Positions 1-6,717 of a DNA stretch of 37,095 bases are shown here, piece by piece. The stretch comes from Paramuribaculum sp. Lineage in GTDB: Bacteria; Bacteroidota; Bacteroidia; Bacteroidales; Muribaculaceae. A program made the position numbers and the translations under genes. Numbering within the stretch: position 1 is the stretch's first letter; each line of letters opens with the position of its first letter. The stretch is from NCBI GenBank assembly GCA_009775605.1, contig VSPV01000004.1, positions 1-37,095 of the forward strand, written 5' to 3'. The notes below the pieces were generated by a model. That model was not told the DNA's origin, did not search any database, and worked only from the letters and a program-made list of their open reading frames with translations.

Positions 1-2
1 AC

Positions 3-443
3 GAGGAATTGTTTCTTTCCACGATTTTGCGCGATGGAGTTCCTTTTCACAAAGTGTTTCTCAATATATTCGACCATAGCCAGAATGCCTTTGTATCGGC
101 CTACAGAAAATACAAGGAAAAGGAAAATTTCGATGTATTCATAGAATATCTTGCCTCTCCGAAACTCGATGGCAAGACGCTGATAATAGCCGACCCGATG
201 CTCGCCACCGGCGCCTCGATGGAACTGAGCTACCGCGTCCTGCTCACTAAAGGAACTCCTGCCAAGGTGCATGTTGCGTCGGTGATTGCCTCGCGTCAGG
301 CCATTGAATATGTGAAAAATACTTTCCCTGACGACCGTACCACAGTGTGGGCAGCCGCAATCGACGATGAAATCAATTCCCATTCCTATATAGTGCCCGG
401 TCTGGGCGACGCGGGCGACCTCGCCTACGGCATCAAGGAGTAG
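3..443 (+). CDS. upp: Uracil phosphoribosyltransferase, 5'-truncated by window edge
   Basis: This is the C-terminal two thirds of UPRTase, which makes UMP from uracil and PRPP in pyrimidine salvage. The reading frame is open to the window edge (Glu-Glu precedes the first possible start), so the true start lies outside. The PRPP-binding loop ADPMLATGAS is present, as is the conserved C-terminal PGLGDAGD segment that contacts uracil. Family members are about 210 residues long; about 147 are visible. Its last 11 bp overlap the end of the convergent EamA gene. The identification is secure from these two motifs; only the missing N-terminus is unknown. Confidence 0.93.
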   Translation, partial: EELFLSTILRDGVPFHKVFLNIFDHSQNAFVSAYRKYKEKENFDVFIEYLASPKLDGKTLIIADPMLATGASMELSYRVLLTKGTPAKVHVASVIASRQAIEYVKNTFPDDRTTVWAAAIDDEINSHSYIVPGLGDAGDLAYGIKE

Positions 444-1362
444 GCTGCTCACTGCGCGAATCTCTTGTTCCGGTGGTAACGAAATAGACACCAACAAAAA
501 TCAGGGCGATGGCGGCGAGTTTCGCGGCGCTGAGACTTCCCACGCCAATCCACACGGCCACAACTGCAGCCGCCACTGGCTGCAGGTAATTGTAGATGCT
601 TACCACCGTAGGCCGGAGCCAGCGCTGAGCGAAGGGAATGGCGAGGTAGGAGAGAACCGTGGCGAATACGATAATGAATGCGATTCCACCCCAGCTGCTT
701 ACGGAAACGGCCGCATAATCGGCATCAATTAGCTCCGGCAGGCAGAGCGGCACGTATGTGAGGGCAGAGATATAAAACATCCACTTCATGAGCGTGAAAG
801 GATGATAGCGCTCTATAAGCCCCATGAAAAGCACATAGTAAAGAGCGGCCGCCATCTGCGCGCCAAGACACAACAGGTCGCCGAGCACGGGATTGGTGGC
901 CGTGGCACCGGCACGGTTGCCCCACACGAGCATTATCACCCCTGCCATTCCCATGACCACGCCGAGAAGTTTCAGCCGCGTAACGGGATAATGAAGCAGC
1001 CATGCGGCAAGAATCATGGTGAGCAGTGGAGTGACGGAACACATCACGGCCGAGTCGATTGGATTGGTGAATCCTATGCCTATGATGTAGAGACCCTGGT
1101 TGGCGCTGATCATCAGCACCGACGCCGCAACTATTTTCCATATATCGGCGCGCGCTATCTTCTCGCGCGGAGCCACCGACTGCGGAAGAAACAGCCCGAG
1201 AAGCAAAAAAAGCAGCGAAGCGCCACCTATACGGATGGCGCTCAGCGCTATGGGACTTATGCAGTCTTCCATCAGGACCGATTTCGTGACCGGGGAATTT
1301 ATGCCCCAGCAGAGATTGGCAAGAAGGATGGCTGCATGAGCTTTAAGAACGTTTTTTGTCAT
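433..1362 (-). CDS. EamA/DMT-family transporter
   Basis: This 309-residue inner-membrane protein has about ten hydrophobic segments in two similar halves, the pattern of the drug/metabolite transporter EamA family. Recognisable family segments are the start (ILLANLCWGINSPVTK), the middle (NPVLGDLLCLGAQMAAALYY) and the C-terminal half (SIYNYLQPVAAAVVAV). Substrates of such transporters cannot be predicted from sequence; amino acids and other small metabolites are typical. It starts 15 bp after the cysS stop and is probably the last gene of that operon. Its stop codon overlaps the end of convergent upp. Confidence 0.88.
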   Translation of the reverse strand: MTKNVLKAHAAILLANLCWGINSPVTKSVLMEDCISPIALSAIRIGGASLLFLLLGLFLPQSVAPREKIARADIWKIVAASVLMISANQGLYIIGIGFTNPIDSAVMCSVTPLLTMILAAWLLHYPVTRLKLLGVVMGMAGVIMLVWGNRAGATATNPVLGDLLCLGAQMAAALYYVLFMGLIERYHPFTLMKWMFYISALTYVPLCLPELIDADYAAVSVSSWGGIAFIIVFATVLSYLAIPFAQRWLRPTVVSIYNYLQPVAAAVVAVWIGVGSLSAAKLAAIALIFVGVYFVTTGTRDSRSEQPTP

Positions 1363-1377
1363 GGCCGGAACGCAGCG

Positions 1378-2865
1378 TTACTTTTTGACGCTCCACTCAA
1401 AACCGTTTTTGGTATCCTTCACGTCAAAACCTATGGCGGCCAGACGGTCGCGGATGAGGTCGCTTGTGGTCCAGTCTTTCTCGGCCTTGGCCTTGGCGCG
1501 CATCTCGAGCAGGAGGTCAACGGCGCCTTCAAAAGGCTTCATGTCGGTACCGTCGTCGGCTACGCCTGAGGTTTCCACACGTATGCCGAGAATATCCACA
1601 AGGAATGTGTCGAAAAGCGTACGGAGCAGATCGATGTCGGCCTGTGTGGCTTTCTCGGTGCCGTCGTTTATCTTGTTGACGATGCTGCATGCCTCGAAAA
1701 GGTTGGCGATGACCACGGGAGTGTTCAGGTCGTCGTCGAGAGCCTCGTAGCAGGCATCCACAAGTGGCTGCACGCTTACTGTGGAGACATCCGAAGGCTT
1801 TAGCGACTGCAGACGGCGATAGCCCTCGAGCATGCGCTGCAGTGCTTTTTCAGACGCCTGCAGAGCCTCGTTGCTGAAATCTACCGTTCCGCGATAATGA
1901 GCCTGGAGGATGAAGAAGCGGATGGTCATGGGAGAATAGGGCTGCGCCAGCAGGGGATGGTCGCCGTTGAAGAACTGTTCGAGCGTTATGAAATTGCCCA
2001 GTGATTTACCCATCTTCTTGCCGTCGATGGTAATCATGTTGTTGTGCATCCAGTAATTCACGGTGTCGCTGCCGTTGTGGGCCACCGACTGCGCTATCTC
2101 GCATTCGTGGTGAGGGAACTTGAGGTCCATTCCGCCGCCGTGGATGTCGAAGGGAACGCCCAGGTATTTCTCGCCCATGGTAGAGCACTCAAGGTGCCAG
2201 CCGGGGAAACCGTCGCTCCAGGGCGAAGGCCAGCGCATGATATGTTCGGGCGAGGCTTTCTTCCACAGGGCGAAGTCGGCCGGATTGTGTTTCTCCTCCT
2301 GACCGTCGAGGTCGCGGGTTGTGGCGAGAAGCTCGTCAATATTGCGTCCGGAAAGCTTGCCGTAGTTATGGTCGCGGTTGTATTTGGGCACATCGAAATA
2401 CACGGATCCGTGGCTCTCGTAGGCGTAACCGCTCTCCAGTATTTTCTTGATGTACTCTATCTGTTCGATGATATGGCCCGAGGCATGAGGCTCGATCGAC
2501 GGAGGAAGCACATTGAGGCGCTCCATATCGTGATGGTAGCGGTTGAGGTAATACTGCACCACCTCCATAGGCTCGAGCTGTTCGAGGCGCGCTTTCTTGG
2601 CTATCTTGTCCTCGCCGCTGTCGGCATCGTGTTCGAGATGGCCCACATCGGTGATGTTACGCACATAGCGCACCTTATAACCGAGATGTGTCAGATAGCG
2701 GAAAAGCACATCGAAAGTAATGGCGGGACGGGCGTGTCCCAGATGCCCGTCGCCATATACGGTAGGACCGCACACATACATTCCCACCCTTCCGGGGTGG
2801 ACGGGACGGAAGAGTTCTTTCTTTCGCGAAAGCGAATTATAGATGGTGAAGTTGTTGGGTTTCAT
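1378..2865 (-). CDS. cysS: Cysteinyl-tRNA synthetase
   Basis: This class I synthetase charges tRNA-Cys in the cytoplasm. The 495 residues include the HIGH-type motif HLGHAR at residues 41-46 and the KMSKS-type loop KMGKS near residue 285. The zinc-ligand set is visible: Cys31 in VCGPTVYG, the Cys of HLECS, and the His/Glu positions of FPHHECEIAQ. The C-terminal helical anticodon-binding region is complete (ALDDDLNTPVVIANLF onward). Length is typical for Bacteroidetes, slightly longer than the E. coli enzyme. It lies downstream of the DUF3467 gene with a gap of about 50 bp and is followed closely by the EamA transporter. Confidence 0.97.
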   Translation of the reverse strand: MKPNNFTIYNSLSRKKELFRPVHPGRVGMYVCGPTVYGDGHLGHARPAITFDVLFRYLTHLGYKVRYVRNITDVGHLEHDADSGEDKIAKKARLEQLEPMEVVQYYLNRYHHDMERLNVLPPSIEPHASGHIIEQIEYIKKILESGYAYESHGSVYFDVPKYNRDHNYGKLSGRNIDELLATTRDLDGQEEKHNPADFALWKKASPEHIMRWPSPWSDGFPGWHLECSTMGEKYLGVPFDIHGGGMDLKFPHHECEIAQSVAHNGSDTVNYWMHNNMITIDGKKMGKSLGNFITLEQFFNGDHPLLAQPYSPMTIRFFILQAHYRGTVDFSNEALQASEKALQRMLEGYRRLQSLKPSDVSTVSVQPLVDACYEALDDDLNTPVVIANLFEACSIVNKINDGTEKATQADIDLLRTLFDTFLVDILGIRVETSGVADDGTDMKPFEGAVDLLLEMRAKAKAEKDWTTSDLIRDRLAAIGFDVKDTKNGFEWSVKK

Positions 2866-2917
2866 TTTTGAGCGGAATTAGGAGTGGGAATTTATCTGTG
2901 TGGTCTGGAAGAATGTG

Positions 2918-3247
2918 TCAGGCGTTTGCCGGACCTGAGAACGGATTGGGTATTCCTCCCTGGGGCTTCGGCTGGCGGGGAACGCGCTGCTTGATTTCAC
3001 CGAAGGTTGCCTCGTAGCGCGCCACATTTTCGGCAAGGGCATGCACAAGGTTCTTGGCATTCTCCGGGGTGAGGATAATGCGGGACTCCACCTGCGCCAC
3101 CGGAGAATTGGGGGTCACAATAATGAAGTCTACAAAGAAATCATTGGGGCTGTGGCTCACCAGGGCCAGATTGGAATAGATTCCTCCGGCCACTTCGGGG
3201 CGCACCTCGATTTTAATTTCGTTGGGGTTCTTATTGTTTTTTTCCAT
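2918..3247 (-). CDS. DUF3467 domain protein
   Basis: This small soluble protein of 109 residues matches the Bacteroidetes DUF3467 pattern: a short Lys/Asn-rich N-terminus, then IKIEVRPEVAGGIYSNLALV, SPNDFFVDFIIV, and RIILTPENAKNLVHAL followed by an amphipathic helix. No biochemical function is established for the family, and none can be derived here. It begins 3 bp after the NigD-like gene, so the two are likely co-transcribed. The C-terminal tail is rich in Pro and Gly and probably disordered. Confidence 0.85.
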   Translation of the reverse strand: MEKNNKNPNEIKIEVRPEVAGGIYSNLALVSHSPNDFFVDFIIVTPNSPVAQVESRIILTPENAKNLVHALAENVARYEATFGEIKQRVPRQPKPQGGIPNPFSGPANA

Positions 3248-3250
3248 TTT

Positions 3251-3943
3251 TCAGTTTGCTTTTTTAATCAGGAATGGTGAACGGCCGAGAGCGGAATTGG
3301 AATTGCGCAGATGCACGTTGATGGCGGTTACGTTAGGATTATTCCAGATTGCAGCGATGTTGAACGATGCGGGCACATCGAGGTCGCGTGCGGCATCATT
3401 GGTCTGGGCATTGAAAACAATATAGATCTCGGCTGTGCCGGTCTCGATGGATTCGGGCACGTAGGTGATTTTGAATTCAGGCTTATCGCCGAAATAGGAA
3501 GTGGCGAGCAGATTGAGATAATAGCCGTTGACATACATCGTACGCAGATTGAGGTCAAGACCGGGGATATCGTTTTCCTGTATAGCCTGACCTTCCTCTA
3601 TTCTGGCAGTCAGGGCCACTACAAGCTGCATGATCTTTATCTGCGAATCGGTGAAAGCGTCGTCGGGGATACCTGCGGGCAGATAATAGGTGAGGAAGCA
3701 ACGGTCGCCTTCATTCACATTCTTGAGGTCGGTGAGGTCGCCCGTAAGGGTCACGGTAGCCTGAGTCTTGGGATTCACATAGGTGAACACAGGTTTACCT
3801 CCGCGCATGCCCTCGTAGGTCACGAAATTGCTTGTAAGTATCTGGTTCTTGCCTTCGTCGTCATTGTCAAGGCAGGAGGTAAACATCACTGCCGGAATAA
3901 GGGCACAGATGAAAATCGCGAGTGTACTGATGATTTTTTTCAT
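3251..3943 (-). CDS. NigD-like lipoprotein
   Basis: The 230-residue product begins with a lipoprotein signal peptide ending in FTSC, then the acidic stretch LDNDDEGK typical of surface-sorted Bacteroidetes lipoproteins (Asp/Glu after the Cys). The rest is predicted beta-rich, consistent with NigD-like proteins: an OB-like N-terminal part containing ATVTLTGDLTDLKNVNEGDR and a C-terminal part containing YIVFNAQTNDAARDLDVPAS. NigD was named from a bacteriocin-linked operon in Bacteroides, but its function is unresolved. It follows the ABC ATPase gene with a 55-bp gap. The family assignment rests on pattern recognition without a profile search. Confidence 0.78.
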   Translation of the reverse strand: MKKIISTLAIFICALIPAVMFTSCLDNDDEGKNQILTSNFVTYEGMRGGKPVFTYVNPKTQATVTLTGDLTDLKNVNEGDRCFLTYYLPAGIPDDAFTDSQIKIMQLVVALTARIEEGQAIQENDIPGLDLNLRTMYVNGYYLNLLATSYFGDKPEFKITYVPESIETGTAEIYIVFNAQTNDAARDLDVPASFNIAAIWNNPNVTAINVHLRNSNSALGRSPFLIKKAN

Positions 3944-3998
3944 AGATAGTAGGATGTAAATTAAAATTATGAGTTGGATTTATTTTTGTGTTATGTGA

Positions 3999-4676
3999 TT
4001 ATTCTGCATCGGTTCTGACGGTGATGTCGGTCACCGCACCGTCGCGGATCGTGATCATGCGGTCGGCGCGGCGCGCCAGGGATTCGTCGTGGGTCACAAT
4101 CACGAACGTATGGCCGAAATCGCGCCGCAGGTCGAAGAAAAGCCTGTGGAGCTCCTCGCGGTTGTGGCTGTCGAGGCTTCCTGAAGGTTCGTCGGCAAGA
4201 ACGGCGCGCGGATTGTTCACGAGCGCTCTCGCCACGGCCGCCCTCTGACGCTCTCCGCCCGAAAGCTCTGCGGGACGGTGGGCGGCACGGTCTTCGAGAT
4301 GGAGATATTCTATCAGCCGCATTGCCTCGGCAAAGGCCTCCTTTCGTGATTTGCCACCAATCAGCGCCGGCATAGCCACGTTTTCAAGCATGGAAAATTC
4401 GGGCAGAAGCTGATGGAACTGGAACACGAATCCGATGTTGCGGTTGCGGAACCTGGCCAGCCTATTGTCATTCAGCAGGAATATCTCCTCGCCGTCGTAG
4501 GCCACCGAACCTGAATCGGGACGCTCGAGCGAACCCATGATCTGCAGCAGCGTGGTCTTGCCCGCGCCGCTGGGCCCTACAATCGACACCACCTCGCCAC
4601 GTGCTATGTCGAGGTCGATGCCTTTGAGCACCTGCAGGGAGTCGAACTTCTTGGTGATACCGCGCAATGCAATCAT
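3999..4676 (-). CDS. ABC transporter ATPase, LolD/MacB type
   Basis: This 225-residue ATPase resembles LolD and MacB-type subunits that pair with FtsX-like permeases for lipoprotein release or efflux. Walker A GPSGAGKT (residues 34-41), the Q-loop region FVFQFHQLLPEF, signature LSGGERQR (138-145), Walker B VLADEPSGSLD (159-169) and the switch His196 in VTHD are all present. An in-frame ATG 60 bp upstream would start inside the predicted -7 promoter element, so I chose the ATG at 4676 (MIALRGITKK), which also matches the usual family N-terminus. No permease gene is adjacent, so the partner must lie elsewhere. It appears to be the first gene of the operon running to eamA. Confidence 0.9.
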   Translation of the reverse strand: MIALRGITKKFDSLQVLKGIDLDIARGEVVSIVGPSGAGKTTLLQIMGSLERPDSGSVAYDGEEIFLLNDNRLARFRNRNIGFVFQFHQLLPEFSMLENVAMPALIGGKSRKEAFAEAMRLIEYLHLEDRAAHRPAELSGGERQRAAVARALVNNPRAVLADEPSGSLDSHNREELHRLFFDLRRDFGHTFVIVTHDESLARRADRMITIRDGAVTDITVRTDAE

Positions 4677-4733
4677 CTGTGATTCTATGGATGTGAATTG
4701 GTCAGCTGCAAACCCCGTAGGCCTTGCAGAATG

Positions 4734-4765
4734 CAAATTTACATCAAAAATCCTTCTCCTCCCAA
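4734..4765 (-). promoter_or_regulatory. Bacteroidetes-type promoter of the lolD-like operon
   Basis: On the minus strand, TAAATTTG (4741 down to 4734) matches the -7 consensus TAnnTTTG. A weaker -33 element TTGG (4765-4762) lies 20 bp upstream, the canonical spacing. The predicted start of transcription gives a leader of roughly 50 nt before the ATG at 4676. Confidence 0.5.
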
Positions 4766-4787
4766 CTTCCTATAGTTAAGCCTTCAC

Positions 4788-4812
4788 AAAATCCCGCAAA
4801 TTGCGGGATTTT
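4788..4812 (-). terminator. Perfect hairpin terminator, probably of the upstream minus-strand RNA
   Basis: Twelve-base arms AAAATCCCGCAA and TTGCGGGATTTT are exact reverse complements around a single A, in practice a 10-bp stem with an AAATT loop. T runs exist on both sides, so it could act in either direction. It sits just upstream of the lolD-like promoter and just after the pseudoknot element, as expected if it ends a minus-strand transcript coming from about 5.0 kb. Confidence 0.65.
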
Positions 4813-4975
4813 ATTTACGGCGGAAACGCAGGCAGCCCATGCTGTCGCCTTTATGCGGCATCGCCATTCCCAGGCTCGCCGCATTTACTGGGAAGACATC
4901 CTATTCTGGTAGCTGACGCAGCCAGTTGTACAGAAACCGCTCCTCCGGGGCTCACATGAAGTGTCTGTTTCTCTA
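4788..4975 (-). ncRNA. Candidate structured RNA with H-type pseudoknot
   Basis: Two perfect 7-bp helices interleave: CTGGGAA (4888-4894) with TTCCCAG (4867-4873), and GCCGCAT (4878-4884) with ATGCGGC (4853-4859). The connecting segments are 3, 4 and 7 nt, a geometry that forms an H-type pseudoknot. Upstream on the minus strand, CTGGCT and AGC-TA-CCAG (4904-4923) form another hairpin. The strong terminator at 4788-4812 closes the unit. I could not match it to tmRNA, RNase P RNA, SRP RNA or 6S RNA by eye, so identity is open. The 5' end is a guess. An alternative is a decayed coding sequence, since one minus frame reads protein-like across two stops. Confidence 0.42.
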
Positions 4976-5047
4976 TCGACTTGAATGCATTATTGTGTGT
5001 CATGAAAGAGTGGGAAGGTGTTGCAATAATCTAATTACTTTCCAAAT

Positions 5048-5121
5048 TGTAGGGATGAACGCTCGTTCATCCACTGAGAATAAGACCATTGAATTCGGCT
5101 GTTCTATAGAACAGCCCTACA
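5048..5121. repeat. REPIN-like pair of inverted palindromic units
   Basis: Two units face each other. Each has the head TGTAG followed by a 20-nt palindrome starting GG and ending CC. The left unit (plus strand, 5048-5072) has GGATGAACGCTCGTTCATCC, 9-bp arms with a CT loop. The right unit (minus strand, 5121-5097) has GGCTGTTCTATAGAACAGCC, a perfect palindrome. A 24-bp spacer separates them. Same head, same length and opposite orientation match the REP/REPIN architecture known from other bacteria. No RAYT transposase gene is in the window. Confidence 0.65.
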
Positions 5122-5319
5122 TTTAGCGGTTTTGAAACCACTTTTCTTTAAAAATCGTATACCATACTTACATAATGGTGGATTTTTTACACTTAAGAAA
5201 CGGTTGAAAAGTAGGGAGGGAAAAGCGGGGTGAGGCGGCCGCGATATGAGTAATTTTGTAGGCAGAAAACGGAAGGAAAAAGAAAGGAAGAAAATGGAAA
5301 TAACAGTGAAAAAAGAGAT

Positions 5320-5734
5320 GTTGATAAGTGTGTTGATAAAGTTGAAAAGATTTCGGCTAACTTTCCATAACTTTATTTGGAAACAAGCGTTTGCCGAGCT
5401 ATATAACAGCCACGGAGCAAACTCCAAAAAAGTTAACCTTTACTTTCAGAGTGTTTTCAACTCGGTTTTCCTCACTTTCAGGGCTGTGAAATGGGTAAAA
5501 GTTATTAACTTTGCATATTATTCACACCATGTTAATAACCATGCTAATTGCTTATCAGCCATAATTTTCAAGTGTTGATAACCTGAGCATGATTGATGAT
5601 GAGGGTTTAATAACTTAATATGCAAGAAATAGCACTAAAAGTTATTGCACTTATCAACAGGCTATATTAGTGGTGATGGAAGATTTAAATTTTAAAATTT
5701 TATTCTAAACAATAATAATGATGAATGTGGATAA
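5320..5734. other. DnaA-box cluster with A+T-rich tract: candidate oriC
   Basis: Boxes within one mismatch of TTATCCACA occur at 5320-5328, 5331-5339, 5573-5581 (TGTTGATAA), 5518-5526 (TTATTCACA), 5651-5659 (TTATCAACA), and a perfect TGTGGATAA at 5726-5734 inside the nadA start. A two-mismatch box lies at 5530-5538. Roughly 0.1 such near-matches would be expected by chance in 415 bp at even base composition. The stretch 5683-5720 is nearly pure A+T and could be an unwinding element. Genes diverge from here for several kb on each side, as around many origins. A few lines counted by hand show G above C on the plus strand on both sides, so I see no clear skew flip. No dnaA gene is present. Confidence 0.5.
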
Positions 5735-6695
5735 AGGCTATGTTGACGCTCCAGTTGAAAACGGCGTCGACCTGAAGAAGGAAATACTGAGGCTGAAGAA
5801 AGAGAAGGGAGCCGTCATCATGGCCCACTATTATCAGAAGGGAGAAATCCAGGACCTGGCCGACTACATAGGCGACTCGCTGGCGCTGGCACGCATTGCC
5901 GCCCGATGCGACGCTCCGATCATAGTGATGTGTGGCGTGCACTTCATGGCCGAGACCGCCAAGATACTCTGCCCCGACAAAAAGGTGCTGTGCCCTGATG
6001 TCAATGCCGGCTGCTCGCTTGCCGACAGCTGCCAGGCTCCGGAGCTCGAGGCGTTTATGAAGGATTATCCCGGATATACGGTGATAAGCTATGTGAATAC
6101 CTCTGCGGCGGTGAAAGCTCTTACGGATATAGTGGTGACCTCGGGCAACGCGCGCAAGATAGTGGAGGCGCTGCCGGCCGACGAGAAAATTGTGTTCGGC
6201 CCCGACCGTAACCTCGGCGACTATATAAATTCCGTGACGGGACGGAATATGGTACTGTGGGACGGAGCATGCCATGTACACGAAAAATTCTCACTCGAGA
6301 AGATAGAGGCGTTGAAGAAGGAACATCCCGGAGCGCCGCTGCTTGTGCATCCCGAGTGCAGCCGCCCGCTGCGCATGATAGCCGACAAACTCGGATCGAC
6401 TGCCGTGCTGTTGGACTATGCCGGTCAATCGCCCGCCAAGGAATTTATAGTGGCCACGGAAAGTGGCATACTCCACGAGATGCGCCGCAAATATCCCGAC
6501 AAGACATTCATCCCCGCGCCGTCGGAAGACTCCACCTGCGCCTGCAACGAATGCGCATATATGAAACTCAACACCCTCGAGAAGCTTTACAACACCCTGC
6601 GCTATGAACTGCCGGAGGTGAATGTGGATGCTGATATCATCGACAAGGCAAGACGCCCGATAGAGAGAATGCTCGAGATGTCAGAAAACAAGTGA
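5718..6695 (+). CDS. nadA: Quinolinate synthase NadA
   Basis: NadA condenses iminoaspartate with dihydroxyacetone phosphate to quinolinate, in de novo NAD synthesis, using a [4Fe-4S] cluster. The 325-residue protein shows the family start MAHYYQKGEIQDLADY, the VMCGVHFMAETAKIL block, and the three expected cluster ligands: Cys99 in AGCSLADSC, Cys185 in GACHVHEKF and Cys279 in CACNECAYM. Spacing of 86 and 94 residues agrees with the family. Its substrate supplier NadB is encoded 18 kb away at 23739. A perfect DnaA box overlaps codons 3-6. ATG at 5718 is followed directly by a second ATG that could also serve as start. Confidence 0.97.
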   Translation: MMNVDKGYVDAPVENGVDLKKEILRLKKEKGAVIMAHYYQKGEIQDLADYIGDSLALARIAARCDAPIIVMCGVHFMAETAKILCPDKKVLCPDVNAGCSLADSCQAPELEAFMKDYPGYTVISYVNTSAAVKALTDIVVTSGNARKIVEALPADEKIVFGPDRNLGDYINSVTGRNMVLWDGACHVHEKFSLEKIEALKKEHPGAPLLVHPECSRPLRMIADKLGSTAVLLDYAGQSPAKEFIVATESGILHEMRRKYPDKTFIPAPSEDSTCACNECAYMKLNTLEKLYNTLRYELPEVNVDADIIDKARRPIERMLEMSENK

Positions 6696-6717
6696 AACCA
6701 ACTTTATAAATCAAGAT

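Larger units (their letters stand above)
4742..5717. other. Gene-free region of about 1 kb
   Basis: No credible protein gene lies here: the short open frames are A+T-rich, unlike known families, and run through palindromes and DnaA boxes. From left to right it holds the lolD-like promoter, a hairpin terminator, a candidate structured RNA, a REPIN-like palindrome pair, about 200 bp in which I recognise only weak hairpins, and a cluster of DnaA boxes with an A+T-rich tract. Each supported part is listed separately. Confidence 0.8.

Noticed and set aside
4677..4736. Upstream ATG extending the LolD-type ATPase by 20 residues
   Set aside because: The extension overlaps the predicted -7 promoter element and is absent from the usual family N-terminus.
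4797..5000. Known housekeeping RNA (tmRNA, RNase P, SRP, 6S) for the pseudoknot element
   Set aside because: No tRNA-like ends or tag frame, no RNase P conserved regions, no SRP loop motif and no convincing 6S closing stem by eye.
5246..5578. 110-codon plus-strand open frame in the DnaA-box region
   Set aside because: Its codons run through four DnaA-like boxes and A+T-rich DNA; the Lys-rich translation resembles no family.
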